From assembly GCA_020052935.1 (NCBI GenBank), contig JAGVOD010000047.1:1-53372 (forward strand): a DNA stretch of 53,372 nucleotides, written 5' to 3'. The position numbers and the translations under genes were made by a program. A model generated the notes under the pieces. It was not told the origin of the DNA. It was given only the letters and a program-made list of their open reading frames with translations, and did not search any database. The stretch comes from an archaeon (lineage in GTDB: Archaea; Nanobdellota; Nanobdellia; Woesearchaeales; UBA11576). Positions 1-9,201 of this stretch are shown here, in pieces (the stretch's first letter is position 1; the number at the start of each line of letters is the position of its first letter).

Positions 1-1
1 C

Positions 2-277
2 TACTCTGTCTTCCTGAAGATAAACAACTATAATCCGAAGAGGGAGAGCCAGGTCAGGACTTTCTTCTACTCCCTCCCGAACGTCACTTTCGCAGAGCGC
101 ATCATAGGCACATGGGACATGCGTATCCAGATATCCTGCACGAGCCCTCATGATTTCGAGAAGATACTGCAGCAGATACGCGAGTTCCTCGCTGCAGACC
201 TGAAATATTATAATTTCGCGATAATGCTTAAGGAGTCAAAGCGCGTCTCATACACAAAAGGAATGGAACAGTCATGA
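2..277 (+). CDS. Lrp/AsnC-like transcriptional regulator, C-terminal part (5' truncated by window edge)
   Basis: An open frame runs from base 2 to a TGA at 275-277 and encodes about 91 residues with no start in the window. The residues include YSVFLKINNY, FAERIIGTWDMRIQI and a closing segment around DFEKILQQIREF. The pattern of a beta strand, a G-x-W-D-M/L turn and an amphipathic helix fits the C-terminal ligand-binding/oligomerisation (RAM) domain of Lrp/AsnC regulators. The DNA-binding half would lie upstream. It reads in the same direction as the glycogen synthase downstream but is separated from it by a structured repeat. The family call rests on a short segment, so it is moderate. Confidence 0.6.
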   Translation, partial: YSVFLKINNYNPKRESQVRTFFYSLPNVTFAERIIGTWDMRIQISCTSPHDFEKILQQIREFLAADLKYYNFAIMLKESKRVSYTKGMEQS

Positions 278-282
278 ATTGA

Positions 283-525
283 GCTTCACGCGGCGCCGCC
301 GTGAGTTGGTGGGGCAATGCCACCGCCAATATGTCAGAAACCTCTGGTTTCTGAGCACGCTCAGAAATACTGTGTATTTCTGACGTTGCGAAGCGTCTTG
401 CAGTGAAATATTCGCACATGACAGGGGGACGCCCCCTACGGGGATGTCATGTCTGTGCAAAATCTTTGTCGAGCGGAGCCTGGCGTGGCACTGCCCGTAT
501 TAAGGGCTCACGCGGCGCCGCTGGT
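283..525. repeat. structured intergenic repeat, copy 1
   Basis: Ends are imperfect inverted repeats: GGCAATGCCACCGCCA at 313-328 against GCCTGGCGTGGCACTGCC at 478-495. Inside are a TTGCGAAGCG segment and a core at 424-443 that reads GGGGGACGCCCCCTACGGGG, which can form two mutually exclusive GC hairpins. Two extra short hairpins lie near 335-393: TCAGAAACC/GGTTTCTGA and CAGAAATAC/GTATTTCTG, each with a 3-nt loop. An outer CACGCGGCGCCGC occurs directly repeated at 287-299 and 509-521. Five more copies of this layout occur in the window. No coding capacity is apparent. Confidence 0.85.
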
Positions 526-549
526 AATCTTTTGAAAAAGAGGTGTACA

Positions 550-2355
550 ATGGCTAATCAGGACAAGTTCGTGTTTGAGTTATCTTGGGAAGTGTGCCAC
601 AAGGTCGGCGGTATCTATACTGTCGTCAAGTCAAAGGCAGCCCTTCTCAATTCAGCATACCCCAACTACTTTCTCGTGGGCCCTTATTTCGAGGAGTTCG
701 CGAATGTAGACTTGGTCGAGGAAGCGCCTCCTGCCCCTTTCGGCGAGGTCTTCGAGGAGCTGAAGAAAGAGGGTCTTGTCTGTCATTTCGGCAGGTGGCA
801 GGTCAAAGGCTATCCCCGCACGATACTCATAGACTTCTCAGGCTACTGGCCACGCAAGAACGAGATAAAGGGCAATCTGTGGAATGATTACAAGATAGAT
901 TCTATATATGCTAGCGGGGAGTTTGACGAAGCAATCATATGGGCGACGGCTGCAGGCCGCATGATTGAGCTTTTCATCCATAAGAAGACCCAGCAGGGGA
1001 ATAATTACAAGTACATCGCGCATTGCCATGAGTGGCTCGCCGGAGCGGCACTTCTCTACCTGAAGAAGCAAGGCGTCAAGATCGCGACGGTTTTCACCAC
1101 CCACGCGACGATGCTTGGCCGGACGATAGCTGGCAGCGGCCGCAACCTTTATGATGAGATTGAGCAGATCTCGCCCGAGAGGGAGGCTTACAATTACGGT
1201 GTGCAGGACAAGCACCTGACTGAGAAGGCTTGCGCGCAGAACGTAGATGCCTTCACTACAGTATCTGAGATCACCGGCATCGAGGCTGAGCACCTGCTTG
1301 GCCGCAAGCCCGACGTTCTGGTCCTCAACGGCCTGGACATCGAGAAGCTCCCGACCTACGAGGAGACTGCGTACGAGCACCGAATCAACCGCGAGAAGAT
1401 CCACGAGTTCCTGCGCTACTATTTCCTGCCGTATTATTACTTCAACATAGAGGACACAGTCATATTTTTCATCGTCGGGCGTTATGAGTTCAAGAACAAA
1501 GGCATAGACATACTTATCGAGGCTCTCGCAAAGCTCAATGACAAGCTGAAGAAAGAGGGCGGGACAAGGACTGTCGTGTGCTTCATCTGGATCCCGAGGG
1601 ATGTGCATGGCGTCAGGAATGACATCTCAGTGAACAAGACAGCGTACATGACCCTTAAGGGATTCCTCGACGAACATCTCCAGGCCATCAAGACCAACAT
1701 CGTCACCAACATAATAAAGTCAGGTCCGGTCAGGAACGCACAGGAACTTAGTTCAGACATCTTCAGTCCTGAGTTCATCCATCAGGTGAAGAGACTTGAG
1801 CTGAACTTCGCGAAGAAGGGCAATCCTCCGCTCTCCACGCACAACATCCCTTACGAGTATGATGACGCGATAATAAAGCGCCTTCTTGAGACAGGCCTTG
1901 ACAACAAGGAGGATGACCGCGTGAAGGTCATTTTCTATCCGATCTACCTGTCTGGCGTGGACGGACTGACCGATCTTGCCTACGACGACGCCATGAATGC
2001 ATGCCATCTTGGCCTTTTCCCGTCTTATTATGAGCCTTGGGGCTACACCCCGCTTGAGTGCGCTGCCCTTGCAGTGCCGTCATTGACCAGCGACCTTGGT
2101 GGCTTCGGCCGCTTCCTGCTGCAGAAGACAAAGGGAGACTCTGGCATATTCGTGCTCAAGAGGTACAAGCGGGACATTAATGATGCGACGAACGATTTCG
2201 CAGACATCCTTTACAAGTTCGCGAAGTTCAATGCCCAGGAGAGGGTCCAGCAGAAGATAATCGCGAAGGACCTCGCCACTCTGGCCGACTGGAAAGTACT
2301 GATTAAGAATTATTTTGACGCTCATGACCTTGCCATCAAGAAGGTCTATGGGTGA
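550..2355 (+). CDS. glycogen synthase, eukaryote-like GT3 family (copy 1)
   Basis: A 601-residue retaining glucosyltransferase that should extend alpha-1,4-glucan chains from a nucleotide-glucose donor. The N-terminus FELSWEVCHKVGGIYTVVKSK and NYFLVGPY match the start of fungal/animal glycogen synthases (family GT3), unlike bacterial GlgA (GT5). The C-terminal half has STHNIPYEYDD, DDRVKVIFYP and the catalytic E-P-W-G-Y-T-P-L-E motif. ATG at 550 is chosen because GAGGTG lies 6 nt upstream and the homology begins just after it; longer upstream codons fall inside the repeat. A second GT3 gene lies at 30362. Followed by a leader ORF and gap, which suggests co-expression with glycolysis. Confidence 0.93.
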   Translation: MANQDKFVFELSWEVCHKVGGIYTVVKSKAALLNSAYPNYFLVGPYFEEFANVDLVEEAPPAPFGEVFEELKKEGLVCHFGRWQVKGYPRTILIDFSGYWPRKNEIKGNLWNDYKIDSIYASGEFDEAIIWATAAGRMIELFIHKKTQQGNNYKYIAHCHEWLAGAALLYLKKQGVKIATVFTTHATMLGRTIAGSGRNLYDEIEQISPEREAYNYGVQDKHLTEKACAQNVDAFTTVSEITGIEAEHLLGRKPDVLVLNGLDIEKLPTYEETAYEHRINREKIHEFLRYYFLPYYYFNIEDTVIFFIVGRYEFKNKGIDILIEALAKLNDKLKKEGGTRTVVCFIWIPRDVHGVRNDISVNKTAYMTLKGFLDEHLQAIKTNIVTNIIKSGPVRNAQELSSDIFSPEFIHQVKRLELNFAKKGNPPLSTHNIPYEYDDAIIKRLLETGLDNKEDDRVKVIFYPIYLSGVDGLTDLAYDDAMNACHLGLFPSYYEPWGYTPLECAALAVPSLTSDLGGFGRFLLQKTKGDSGIFVLKRYKRDINDATNDFADILYKFAKFNAQERVQQKIIAKDLATLADWKVLIKNYFDAHDLAIKKVYG

Positions 2356-2385
2356 ATGATTGATCATGTTCAAGAGGTGGAAAAG

Positions 2386-3497
<1,112 letters not shown>

Positions 3498-3508
3498 GGT
3501 GGAGTCTG

Positions 3509-4684
3509 ATGGATGCTCCCACTCTCCAGAACGTTTACATAGGTGGTAAGCGGATACTTCTTAGGGCAGGCTTTGACGTGCCTATAGATGATGCCGGGAA
3601 CATCCTTGATGACAGCAGGATCCGCATCTCCTTGCCGACGATAAAGTACATCCTCGAGCATGGCGCCAAGCAGGTCATAGTGATGACTCACCTCGGCAGG
3701 CCTGAGGAGCGCGACCCCGCGTCAAAGACAGACAAGACAGCAGCGAGACTTTCAGAGCTTCTGGGCGAGAAGGTCGTCAAGATAGGTGATTTCGGGGAGA
3801 AAGGCATCCCCGCTCCAGAGAAAGCAAGGATTGTCATGCTGGAGAACCTCCGTTTCGACCCCAGGGAGAAGAGCAAAGACCTGGCCAAACGTGATGAGTT
3901 CGGCAAGCAGCTCGCGTCCCTCGCGGATATCTATGTGAATGATGCTTTCTCTAACTGCCATCGTGACCACGCGTCTATGACATCCGTCCCTAAGTTCATA
4001 CCTGGCTGCGTCGGCATCAGCGTCGAGAATGAGGTGTCGACCATAAGCAAGGCCATGGAATCTCCAGAGCGTCCTTTCATCTCGATAATCGGCGGCGTCA
4101 AGGCAGACAAGCTGAACGCAGTCGGCAACCTGCTCAAGCGCGTTGACAAGATACTGATAGCAGGAGCTCTCGCATTCACTCTTCTCAAGCAGTTCGGCAA
4201 GGAGGTGGGCAAGACAAAGGTCGATACCGAGGGTCTTGCTGAGTTCTCATCCCTGGTCGCAGAGATAAGGAACAATCCTAAAGTCATCCTTCCTGTGGAT
4301 ACTGTGCTCGCGGACAGCTTCTCGAATGATGCGAGGACAAAGGTCTCGTCGGTAGAAAGCATCGACAAGGACTGGATGGCGCTCGACATCGGCCCTGAGA
4401 CGATAAAGCGTTTCAGGCAGGAGATCGCAGCGGCAAAGACAGTGATATGGAACGGCCCTATCGGCGTGTTTGAGTTCGACAAGTTCGCTACTGGCACAAA
4501 TGAGATAGCAAATGCGATGGCAAGCTCGTCCGCAGTCACGATAGTGGGCGGCGGTGATTCGGGCGCAGCAGTCGAGAAGCTGGGCATGAAGGATAAGCTG
4601 ACTCTTGTCTCTTCTGGCGGCGGCGTCTCCCTGGAGCTCTTCGAGGGCAAGGAGCTTGTAGCGATAAAGGCTTTGGTTAAGTGA
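3509..4684 (+). CDS. pgk: phosphoglycerate kinase
   Basis: A 391-residue kinase that transfers phosphate from 1,3-bisphosphoglycerate to ADP. It shows the substrate loop RAGFDVP, the MTHLGRP segment, the hinge stretch GGVKADKLNAV, and the nucleotide-binding GGGDSGAAVEKLG near the C-terminus. Length is normal for the family. ATG at 3509 follows GGTGGAG at 4-nt spacing; the upstream extension overlaps gap and has no homology. It lies between gap and a PfkB kinase, and its stop region overlaps the upstream sequence of the next gene, consistent with one transcript. Confidence 0.96.
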   Translation: MDAPTLQNVYIGGKRILLRAGFDVPIDDAGNILDDSRIRISLPTIKYILEHGAKQVIVMTHLGRPEERDPASKTDKTAARLSELLGEKVVKIGDFGEKGIPAPEKARIVMLENLRFDPREKSKDLAKRDEFGKQLASLADIYVNDAFSNCHRDHASMTSVPKFIPGCVGISVENEVSTISKAMESPERPFISIIGGVKADKLNAVGNLLKRVDKILIAGALAFTLLKQFGKEVGKTKVDTEGLAEFSSLVAEIRNNPKVILPVDTVLADSFSNDARTKVSSVESIDKDWMALDIGPETIKRFRQEIAAAKTVIWNGPIGVFEFDKFATGTNEIANAMASSSAVTIVGGGDSGAAVEKLGMKDKLTLVSSGGGVSLELFEGKELVAIKALVK

Positions 4685-4701
4685 ATCGGTGGAAGGGTAA
4701 T

Positions 4702-5664
4702 ATGGCCAAAAAATATGACGTTGTGTGTGTAGGTTCTGCGTCTATTGACTGCTTTGCGAAGATACCTGTGGATTTCAATGATATTAAGCATGGCTCTAAG
4801 CTGCTCATCGACGACATCCAGCTGCTCACAGGCGGCGGCGGTACGAATGTCGCTGTCGGCATCGCAAGGCTCGGCCTGAAGACCGGGTTTATCGGCGAGG
4901 TGGGCCAGGACCTCTCAGCGAATGTCATAAAGCACGAGCTGAAGAAAGAGAAGGTTGATTTCATAGTCAAGCAGCATTCGCGCCACCAGACAGCATACTC
5001 TGTAGTGCTTGAGGCGAAGGGCAAGGACCGCGCCATCCTCGTCTACAAAGGTGCAAGCAGTTTCCTGCATCCTGACGAGGTGCCGAAGGGCATCAAGACA
5101 AAGTGGTTGTATCTAGCTTCTGTGACCGGTGCGTCGTTCAAGACCCTGGAGCACATGGCCGGCTTCGCCAAGAAGAACAAGATAGATGTTTATTTCAACC
5201 CGAGCAGCTACATGACAGAGCAGGGCCGCGATTACCTGAAGAAGGTCCTGTCTGCGACTACGATACTTGCTGTGAACAAGGAAGAGGCAGAGATGCTTCT
5301 GAAGACAAAGGGCAGCATCTACGATCTGCTCAAGGGCATTCACAAGCTCGGCCCGCACATCTGCATAATCACGAACGGCAGCGAGGGTGTCCACGTATAT
5401 GACGGCGAGCTGCGTTACTTCAAGAAAGCCAGGAAGATGCATCCCGTTGACACGACAGGGGCAGGAGACGCTTTCGGCGCAGGTTTCCTTGGAGGTTTCA
5501 TCATGAAGCCTGACCTTCCGATGAGGGACAGGATAAATTTTGCCATGGAGCTTGGCTTGCTCGATTCCGAGTCAGTCATCGCTTATGTCGGTGCAAAGCG
5601 CGGTCTTTTATCTAAAAAACATGCATTAGAACAGCAGAGGTCGTACAATGTTACTCACAAATAA
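4702..5664 (+). CDS. PfkB-family sugar kinase, probable phosphofructokinase
   Basis: A 320-residue ribokinase-fold kinase. It has the N-terminal TGGGGTNVAVGIARLG signature, a run of alpha/beta segments, and the C-terminal DTTGAGDAFGAGF motif with the catalytic Asp. The family covers ribokinase, fructokinase, adenosine kinase and ATP-dependent 6-phosphofructokinase. The position between pgk and an aldolase gene makes phosphofructokinase the best guess, since no other PFK is seen in this glycolytic run. Substrate cannot be read from the sequence. ATG at 4702 is preceded by GGTGGAAGGG. Its 3' end overlaps fba by 17 nt. Confidence 0.85.
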   Translation: MAKKYDVVCVGSASIDCFAKIPVDFNDIKHGSKLLIDDIQLLTGGGGTNVAVGIARLGLKTGFIGEVGQDLSANVIKHELKKEKVDFIVKQHSRHQTAYSVVLEAKGKDRAILVYKGASSFLHPDEVPKGIKTKWLYLASVTGASFKTLEHMAGFAKKNKIDVYFNPSSYMTEQGRDYLKKVLSATTILAVNKEEAEMLLKTKGSIYDLLKGIHKLGPHICIITNGSEGVHVYDGELRYFKKARKMHPVDTTGAGDAFGAGFLGGFIMKPDLPMRDRINFAMELGLLDSESVIAYVGAKRGLLSKKHALEQQRSYNVTHK

Positions 5665-6568
5665 GAAGATACAGTCGATAGCCGAGAAAGGGCATTACGC
5701 AGTCGGTGCGTTCAACGTGTATGATATGGAATCGGTGCAGGCCGTCGTGAAGGCTGCCGAGCTCGAGAACTCTCCAGCCATAATCGCGACAACAGAAGGC
5801 GCGATAGAATATGCTGGCCACGAGTTCCTTGCGATGCTGATAAAGCTCGCTGCAGAGAGGTCGAAGATGCCTTTCACCATGCACCTGGACCATGGCAAGG
5901 ACATGGAAATCATAAAGAACTGCCTGAAGCTCGGTTATACCTCTGTGATGATTGACGCTTCGCATTTCGATTTCAAGAAGAATATAGAGGTCACGAGGAA
6001 GGTCGTCACTATGGCGCATAAGAAAGGAGCTTCTGTGGAAGCAGAGCTCGGGACGATAGGTGGCGTAGAGGATTCTGTCTCCTCGAAGAATATACTTCTG
6101 ACCGACCCTCGCGACGCAAAGGAGTTTGTCGAGAAGACTGGTTGCGACACCCTTGCTATCGCTATCGGCACGAGCCACGGCGCGTATAAGTTCGCAGGCG
6201 AGTCAAAGCTGGACATAAAGCGTCTGGGCGAGATAAAGAACGTCATCAAGATCCCTCTGGTGCTGCACGGCGCCTCTGGCATTCCCGATGCCATCGTTAA
6301 AAAGGCCAGGTTCTTCGGCGCTCTGCTGGGTCCTGCGCACGGTGTGTCTGACTCTGACATCAAGGCTGCTGTCGCAAATGGCATAAGCAAGATTAATATA
6401 GACTCTGACCTTAGGCTTACTTTCGACGCAAGCGTCCGCGAGGTGCTCAAGACAAAGCCTGAGGAGTTCGACCCGAGGAAGATACTAGGTCCAGCGAGAG
6501 ACCAGATGACTGAGATCATCAGGTACAAGATGAAGCTGTTCGGCTCGTCAGGGAAAGCAAAATCATGA
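5648..6568 (+). CDS. fba: class II fructose-bisphosphate aldolase
   Basis: Zinc-dependent aldolase cleaving fructose-1,6-bisphosphate to glyceraldehyde-3-phosphate and DHAP; 306 residues. Visible family motifs are VGAFNVYDMES near the N-terminus, MHLDHGKD with metal-ligand His, TSVMIDASH, VEAELGTIGG, LVLHGASGIP and KINIDSDLR. This is the bacterial-type class II enzyme rather than the archaeal class I aldolase or the bifunctional FBP aldolase/phosphatase. ATG at 5648 sits inside the end of the pfkB gene with AGAGG 8 nt upstream, so translation is probably coupled. A structured repeat follows the stop. Confidence 0.95.
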   Translation: MLLTNKKIQSIAEKGHYAVGAFNVYDMESVQAVVKAAELENSPAIIATTEGAIEYAGHEFLAMLIKLAAERSKMPFTMHLDHGKDMEIIKNCLKLGYTSVMIDASHFDFKKNIEVTRKVVTMAHKKGASVEAELGTIGGVEDSVSSKNILLTDPRDAKEFVEKTGCDTLAIAIGTSHGAYKFAGESKLDIKRLGEIKNVIKIPLVLHGASGIPDAIVKKARFFGALLGPAHGVSDSDIKAAVANGISKINIDSDLRLTFDASVREVLKTKPEEFDPRKILGPARDQMTEIIRYKMKLFGSSGKAKS

Positions 6569-6571
6569 GGA

Positions 6572-6754
6572 GCAGTGCCGAAGCCGGTGGCGCCAGTGTG
6601 CGCTGCGTAAGGCAGGCATCAAAGCAATGATCAATAATTCATGCGCGCAGCGCTTGGCGCCACGAGGATTGCGGAGCAAGCCGAGTCACTTCAGGACTCG
6701 TAGAGGCCTGAAGGCTTACGACACCGCAGGTGTCGAAAGAGGCTTCGGCGCTGC
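6572..6754. repeat. structured intergenic repeat, copy 2 (divergent)
   Basis: Terminal inverted repeats GCAGTGCCGAAGCC (6572-6585) and GGCTTCGGCGCTGC (6741-6754) differ at one position. A nested pair starts with GTGGCGCCA near 6588 and ends with TGGCGCCAC near 6655-6663. Internal hairpins include GACACC-GCA-GGTGTC around 6719-6733. It lacks the GGGGG/CCCC core of the other copies, so it is either a diverged member or a related element. It separates fba from tpi inside the glycolytic run, and its right end abuts the tpi Shine-Dalgarno site. Confidence 0.65.
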
Positions 6755-6774
6755 GGCAGATGAAGGTGTCCAAT

Positions 6775-7470
6775 ATGCCATTTTTAGTGGTTAATTTCAA
6801 GACATACAAGCAGGCGACTGGCCAGCAGGCTGTCAAGCTCGCTAAGATATGCGAGAAGGTCGCGAAGAAGACGAAAGTGCATGTCATAATCGCTGTGCAG
6901 AACGTGGATCTTTTCCGCGTATCGAGCGAAGTCTCTATCCCTGTTTATGCAGAGCACATAGACCCTGTCAGCTATGGCGCGAACACAGGCAAGGACCTTC
7001 CCGAAGCTCTCGTCGAGAACGGCGCAGCAGGCGTGCTTATCAACCATTCTGAGGACCGTGCTGAACTCGCGCAGATAGAGGATGACATCAAGCGCGCAAA
7101 GGGTGTCGGCCTTATGACCATCGTATGCGCCCCCACATCAGAATCAAGCGAATCAATCGCAGTATTTGCTCCTGATTTCATCGCTGTCGAGCCTCCGGAG
7201 CTTATCGGCGGCGATGTATCTGTGTCAAAAGCCAAGCCTGAGCTCATAGCTAAGACTGTCAAGCTTGTGCACAAGGTGAATAAGGAAGTTCCTGTGCTTT
7301 GCGGCGCAGGCATCAAGGACCATGATGATGTAAAGATAGCGATCAAGCTAGGCTGTGAAGGGATTCTCGTCGCTTCTGGCGTCACGAAGGCAGAGGATCC
7401 TGAAAAGGCGCTTCTCGACCTGATAAAGGGCATGGCCAAGCCAAAGACAGTGAAGAGAAGTAAGAGGTAA
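6775..7470 (+). CDS. tpiA: triosephosphate isomerase, archaeal type
   Basis: Interconverts DHAP and glyceraldehyde-3-phosphate; 231 residues, the short length typical of archaeal enzymes (bacterial ones are about 250). Motifs are VNFKTYKQATG with the active-site Asn/Lys, AEHIDPVSYGANTG, LINHSEDR (catalytic His), AVEPPELIGG (catalytic Glu) and a phosphate-binding VLCGAGIKD/GCEGILVASG end. ATG at 6775 follows GAAGGTG at about 7 nt; an ATG at 6760 is possible but lacks a good site. The last residues are basic (KPKTVKRSKR). Runs into pgi four bases later. Confidence 0.95.
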   Translation: MPFLVVNFKTYKQATGQQAVKLAKICEKVAKKTKVHVIIAVQNVDLFRVSSEVSIPVYAEHIDPVSYGANTGKDLPEALVENGAAGVLINHSEDRAELAQIEDDIKRAKGVGLMTIVCAPTSESSESIAVFAPDFIAVEPPELIGGDVSVSKAKPELIAKTVKLVHKVNKEVPVLCGAGIKDHDDVKIAIKLGCEGILVASGVTKAEDPEKALLDLIKGMAKPKTVKRSKR

Positions 7471-7474
7471 GTGA

Positions 7475-8680
7475 ATGCTGTATCTTGACGTCTCAAAATC
7501 AGGCATCAAGTCCTTCGCGAGTCTGAAGAAGGCGCTTGACAAGATAACGAAATCGTCTATGCCCTCTTTCGAGCAGTATCATGAGGATATCGCTAAGCTG
7601 AAAGACGTCATGAAGAAGTACACGAGTTACAAAAACCTGATAGTCATAGGCAATGGCGGCTCAAACACATCTTTCAAGGCGTTCCACCAGGCTCTTGTTC
7701 CTCTCAATTCTCAAAAGGAAGCGTTCATCCTCACCACGATGGAGCCTGATCTTCTCGACGAGGTCAAGGACAGGTTCAATAAGAAAGACACGCTCGTGAT
7801 GCCTGTCAGCAAGTCAGGAACGACTATAGGCATACTGGAATCGTTGTTCGCTTTCTCTGGTTACAAAGTGCTTCCCGTAACCTCCCCTTCAGAAGGTGCT
7901 TTATCTGTCATCGCGCAGAAAGAGGGTCTTGACATAATCCCTCATCCTGATGTCGGCGGCCGATTTTCGGGTCTGACTTCTTCTGCTTTCGCTCCTGCGT
8001 TGTTTTTCAGTATCGACGTCGATTCCATAGACAAGGGCGCGCGCAATATCTACAAGGATTGCGCCCCTTCTGTGCCGATAGCCAAGAATCCTGCGTTGCA
8101 GCTTGCCTCTATCCTGTTTTTGCTGGAGAAGAAGGGTTATTCTGAGGTGTTCTGCCCTATCTATTCATTGAAGCTGGATGGCTTCTCGAATCTTATAGTG
8201 CAGCTGATGCATGAGTCTGTCTGCAAGGCCAAGCAGGGCCAGACTTTCTACTGCGCTGACGCTCCTGAGTCCCAGCATCACACGAACCAGCGTTTCTTCG
8301 GCGGGAAGAAGAACGTGCTCGGTCTCTTTGTTACTGTCAATACGCAGTATGATTCCGAATCCAAGGTCAAGGTGCCTGATTCTATCAAGTCAATAGGTGT
8401 CCGTGGCGGCACTTTGGGCGATATCAACAACGTCCCTTACTACAAGTCGCTCGAGTTCGAGTTCCAGGGCACGTTCCAGGATGCTGTCAAGAACAAGATA
8501 CCGTCTATCCGCCTTTCCATCGACAAGATATCTCCGTTCTGCGTCGGAGAGTTCTTAGGGTTCTGGCATTACGTAGCTGTGTATTCTGCGATGCTGCGCA
8601 GCGTCAATCCTTATGACCAGCCGCAGGTCGAGTCATCCAAGGAGATAAGTTTCAGGCTCAGGAAGGGGCATAAGAGCTAA
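7475..8680 (+). CDS. pgi: glucose-6-phosphate isomerase
   Basis: A 401-residue SIS-fold isomerase converting glucose-6-phosphate to fructose-6-phosphate. The sugar-phosphate loops are visible as VIGNGGSNTSFKAF and PVSKSGTTIG, followed by VGGRFSGLTSSAF, which is the classic PGI signature region, and ESQHHTNQRFFGG. It belongs to the Pgi/SIS family and not to the cupin-type archaeal PGI. ATG at 7475 has AAGAGG 7-8 nt upstream. Last gene of the glycolytic run; its stop overlaps by 4 nt the stop of the convergent hydrolase gene. Confidence 0.92.
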   Translation: MLYLDVSKSGIKSFASLKKALDKITKSSMPSFEQYHEDIAKLKDVMKKYTSYKNLIVIGNGGSNTSFKAFHQALVPLNSQKEAFILTTMEPDLLDEVKDRFNKKDTLVMPVSKSGTTIGILESLFAFSGYKVLPVTSPSEGALSVIAQKEGLDIIPHPDVGGRFSGLTSSAFAPALFFSIDVDSIDKGARNIYKDCAPSVPIAKNPALQLASILFLLEKKGYSEVFCPIYSLKLDGFSNLIVQLMHESVCKAKQGQTFYCADAPESQHHTNQRFFGGKKNVLGLFVTVNTQYDSESKVKVPDSIKSIGVRGGTLGDINNVPYYKSLEFEFQGTFQDAVKNKIPSIRLSIDKISPFCVGEFLGFWHYVAVYSAMLRSVNPYDQPQVESSKEISFRLRKGHKS

Positions 8681-9201
8681 CGCTTTCTCAAGAATTCTGC
8701 TGTATTCATGAATTCTATCTCTTCTCTCGTCGCTTTTAGGTCATTGAATGTGAAGTCCTGCGTCTTCTTGTCGAGGGCTACGCAGCAGTCCTTTATCACT
8801 ATGATATCAAAGTCCCGGTCGTATGCGTCCTGGACAAGGCTCCTTACGCAGAGGTTCGTCAGTATTCCTGCGACAACGATGCGTTTCACTCCTTTCAGCC
8901 GCTTTTCTAGCTGAGTCTTGTAGAATGGGCTTATCTTGTATTTCGTTATCAAGATATCCGCGGGTTTCCTGTGCAGCTGCGGGATTATCTTCACGTTCTT
9001 CGAGCCGGGCGCGAATGCGCCGTCAGAGCCTTTCTCGACGTGTGTTGTGAATATAATCTTGTAGCCTTTCCTCCTGCAGGAATCGATTAGCCTGTTGGTG
9101 TTCCTGATTACAGAAGATATATTTCCGACAAAATAGTCAGAGTGCTTATCTATCCACTCGTTTTCGAAATCGACGAGAATAAGCGCTTTTTTCATCGTCA
9201 T
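8677..9201 (-). CDS. isochorismatase/nicotinamidase-family cysteine hydrolase
   Basis: A 174-residue protein with the family's Asp-Lys-Cys triad: Asp in ALILVDFENEW, Lys in ILITKYKISPF and Cys in AGILTNLCVRSL. The family hydrolyses amides or vinyl ethers such as nicotinamide, isochorismate or N-carbamoyl compounds, so nicotinamidase in NAD salvage is one possibility; the exact substrate is not readable. The ATG at 9201 overlaps the TGA of the upstream membrane-protein gene (ATGA), so the two are probably translated together. Its 3' end converges on pgi. Confidence 0.82.
   Translation of the reverse strand: MTMKKALILVDFENEWIDKHSDYFVGNISSVIRNTNRLIDSCRRKGYKIIFTTHVEKGSDGAFAPGSKNVKIIPQLHRKPADILITKYKISPFYKTQLEKRLKGVKRIVVAGILTNLCVRSLVQDAYDRDFDIIVIKDCCVALDKKTQDFTFNDLKATREEIEFMNTAEFLRKR

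Noticed and set aside
283-525. CRISPR array or tRNA/rRNA gene in the GC-rich structured intergenic regions
   Set aside because: The copies are single and dispersed, not tandem with spacers, and no tRNA cloverleaf or rRNA-like sequence could be made out.
838-1608. Long frame on the minus strand inside the first glycogen synthase
   Set aside because: It is a shadow of a strongly conserved GT3 gene on the plus strand and has no recognisable protein features.
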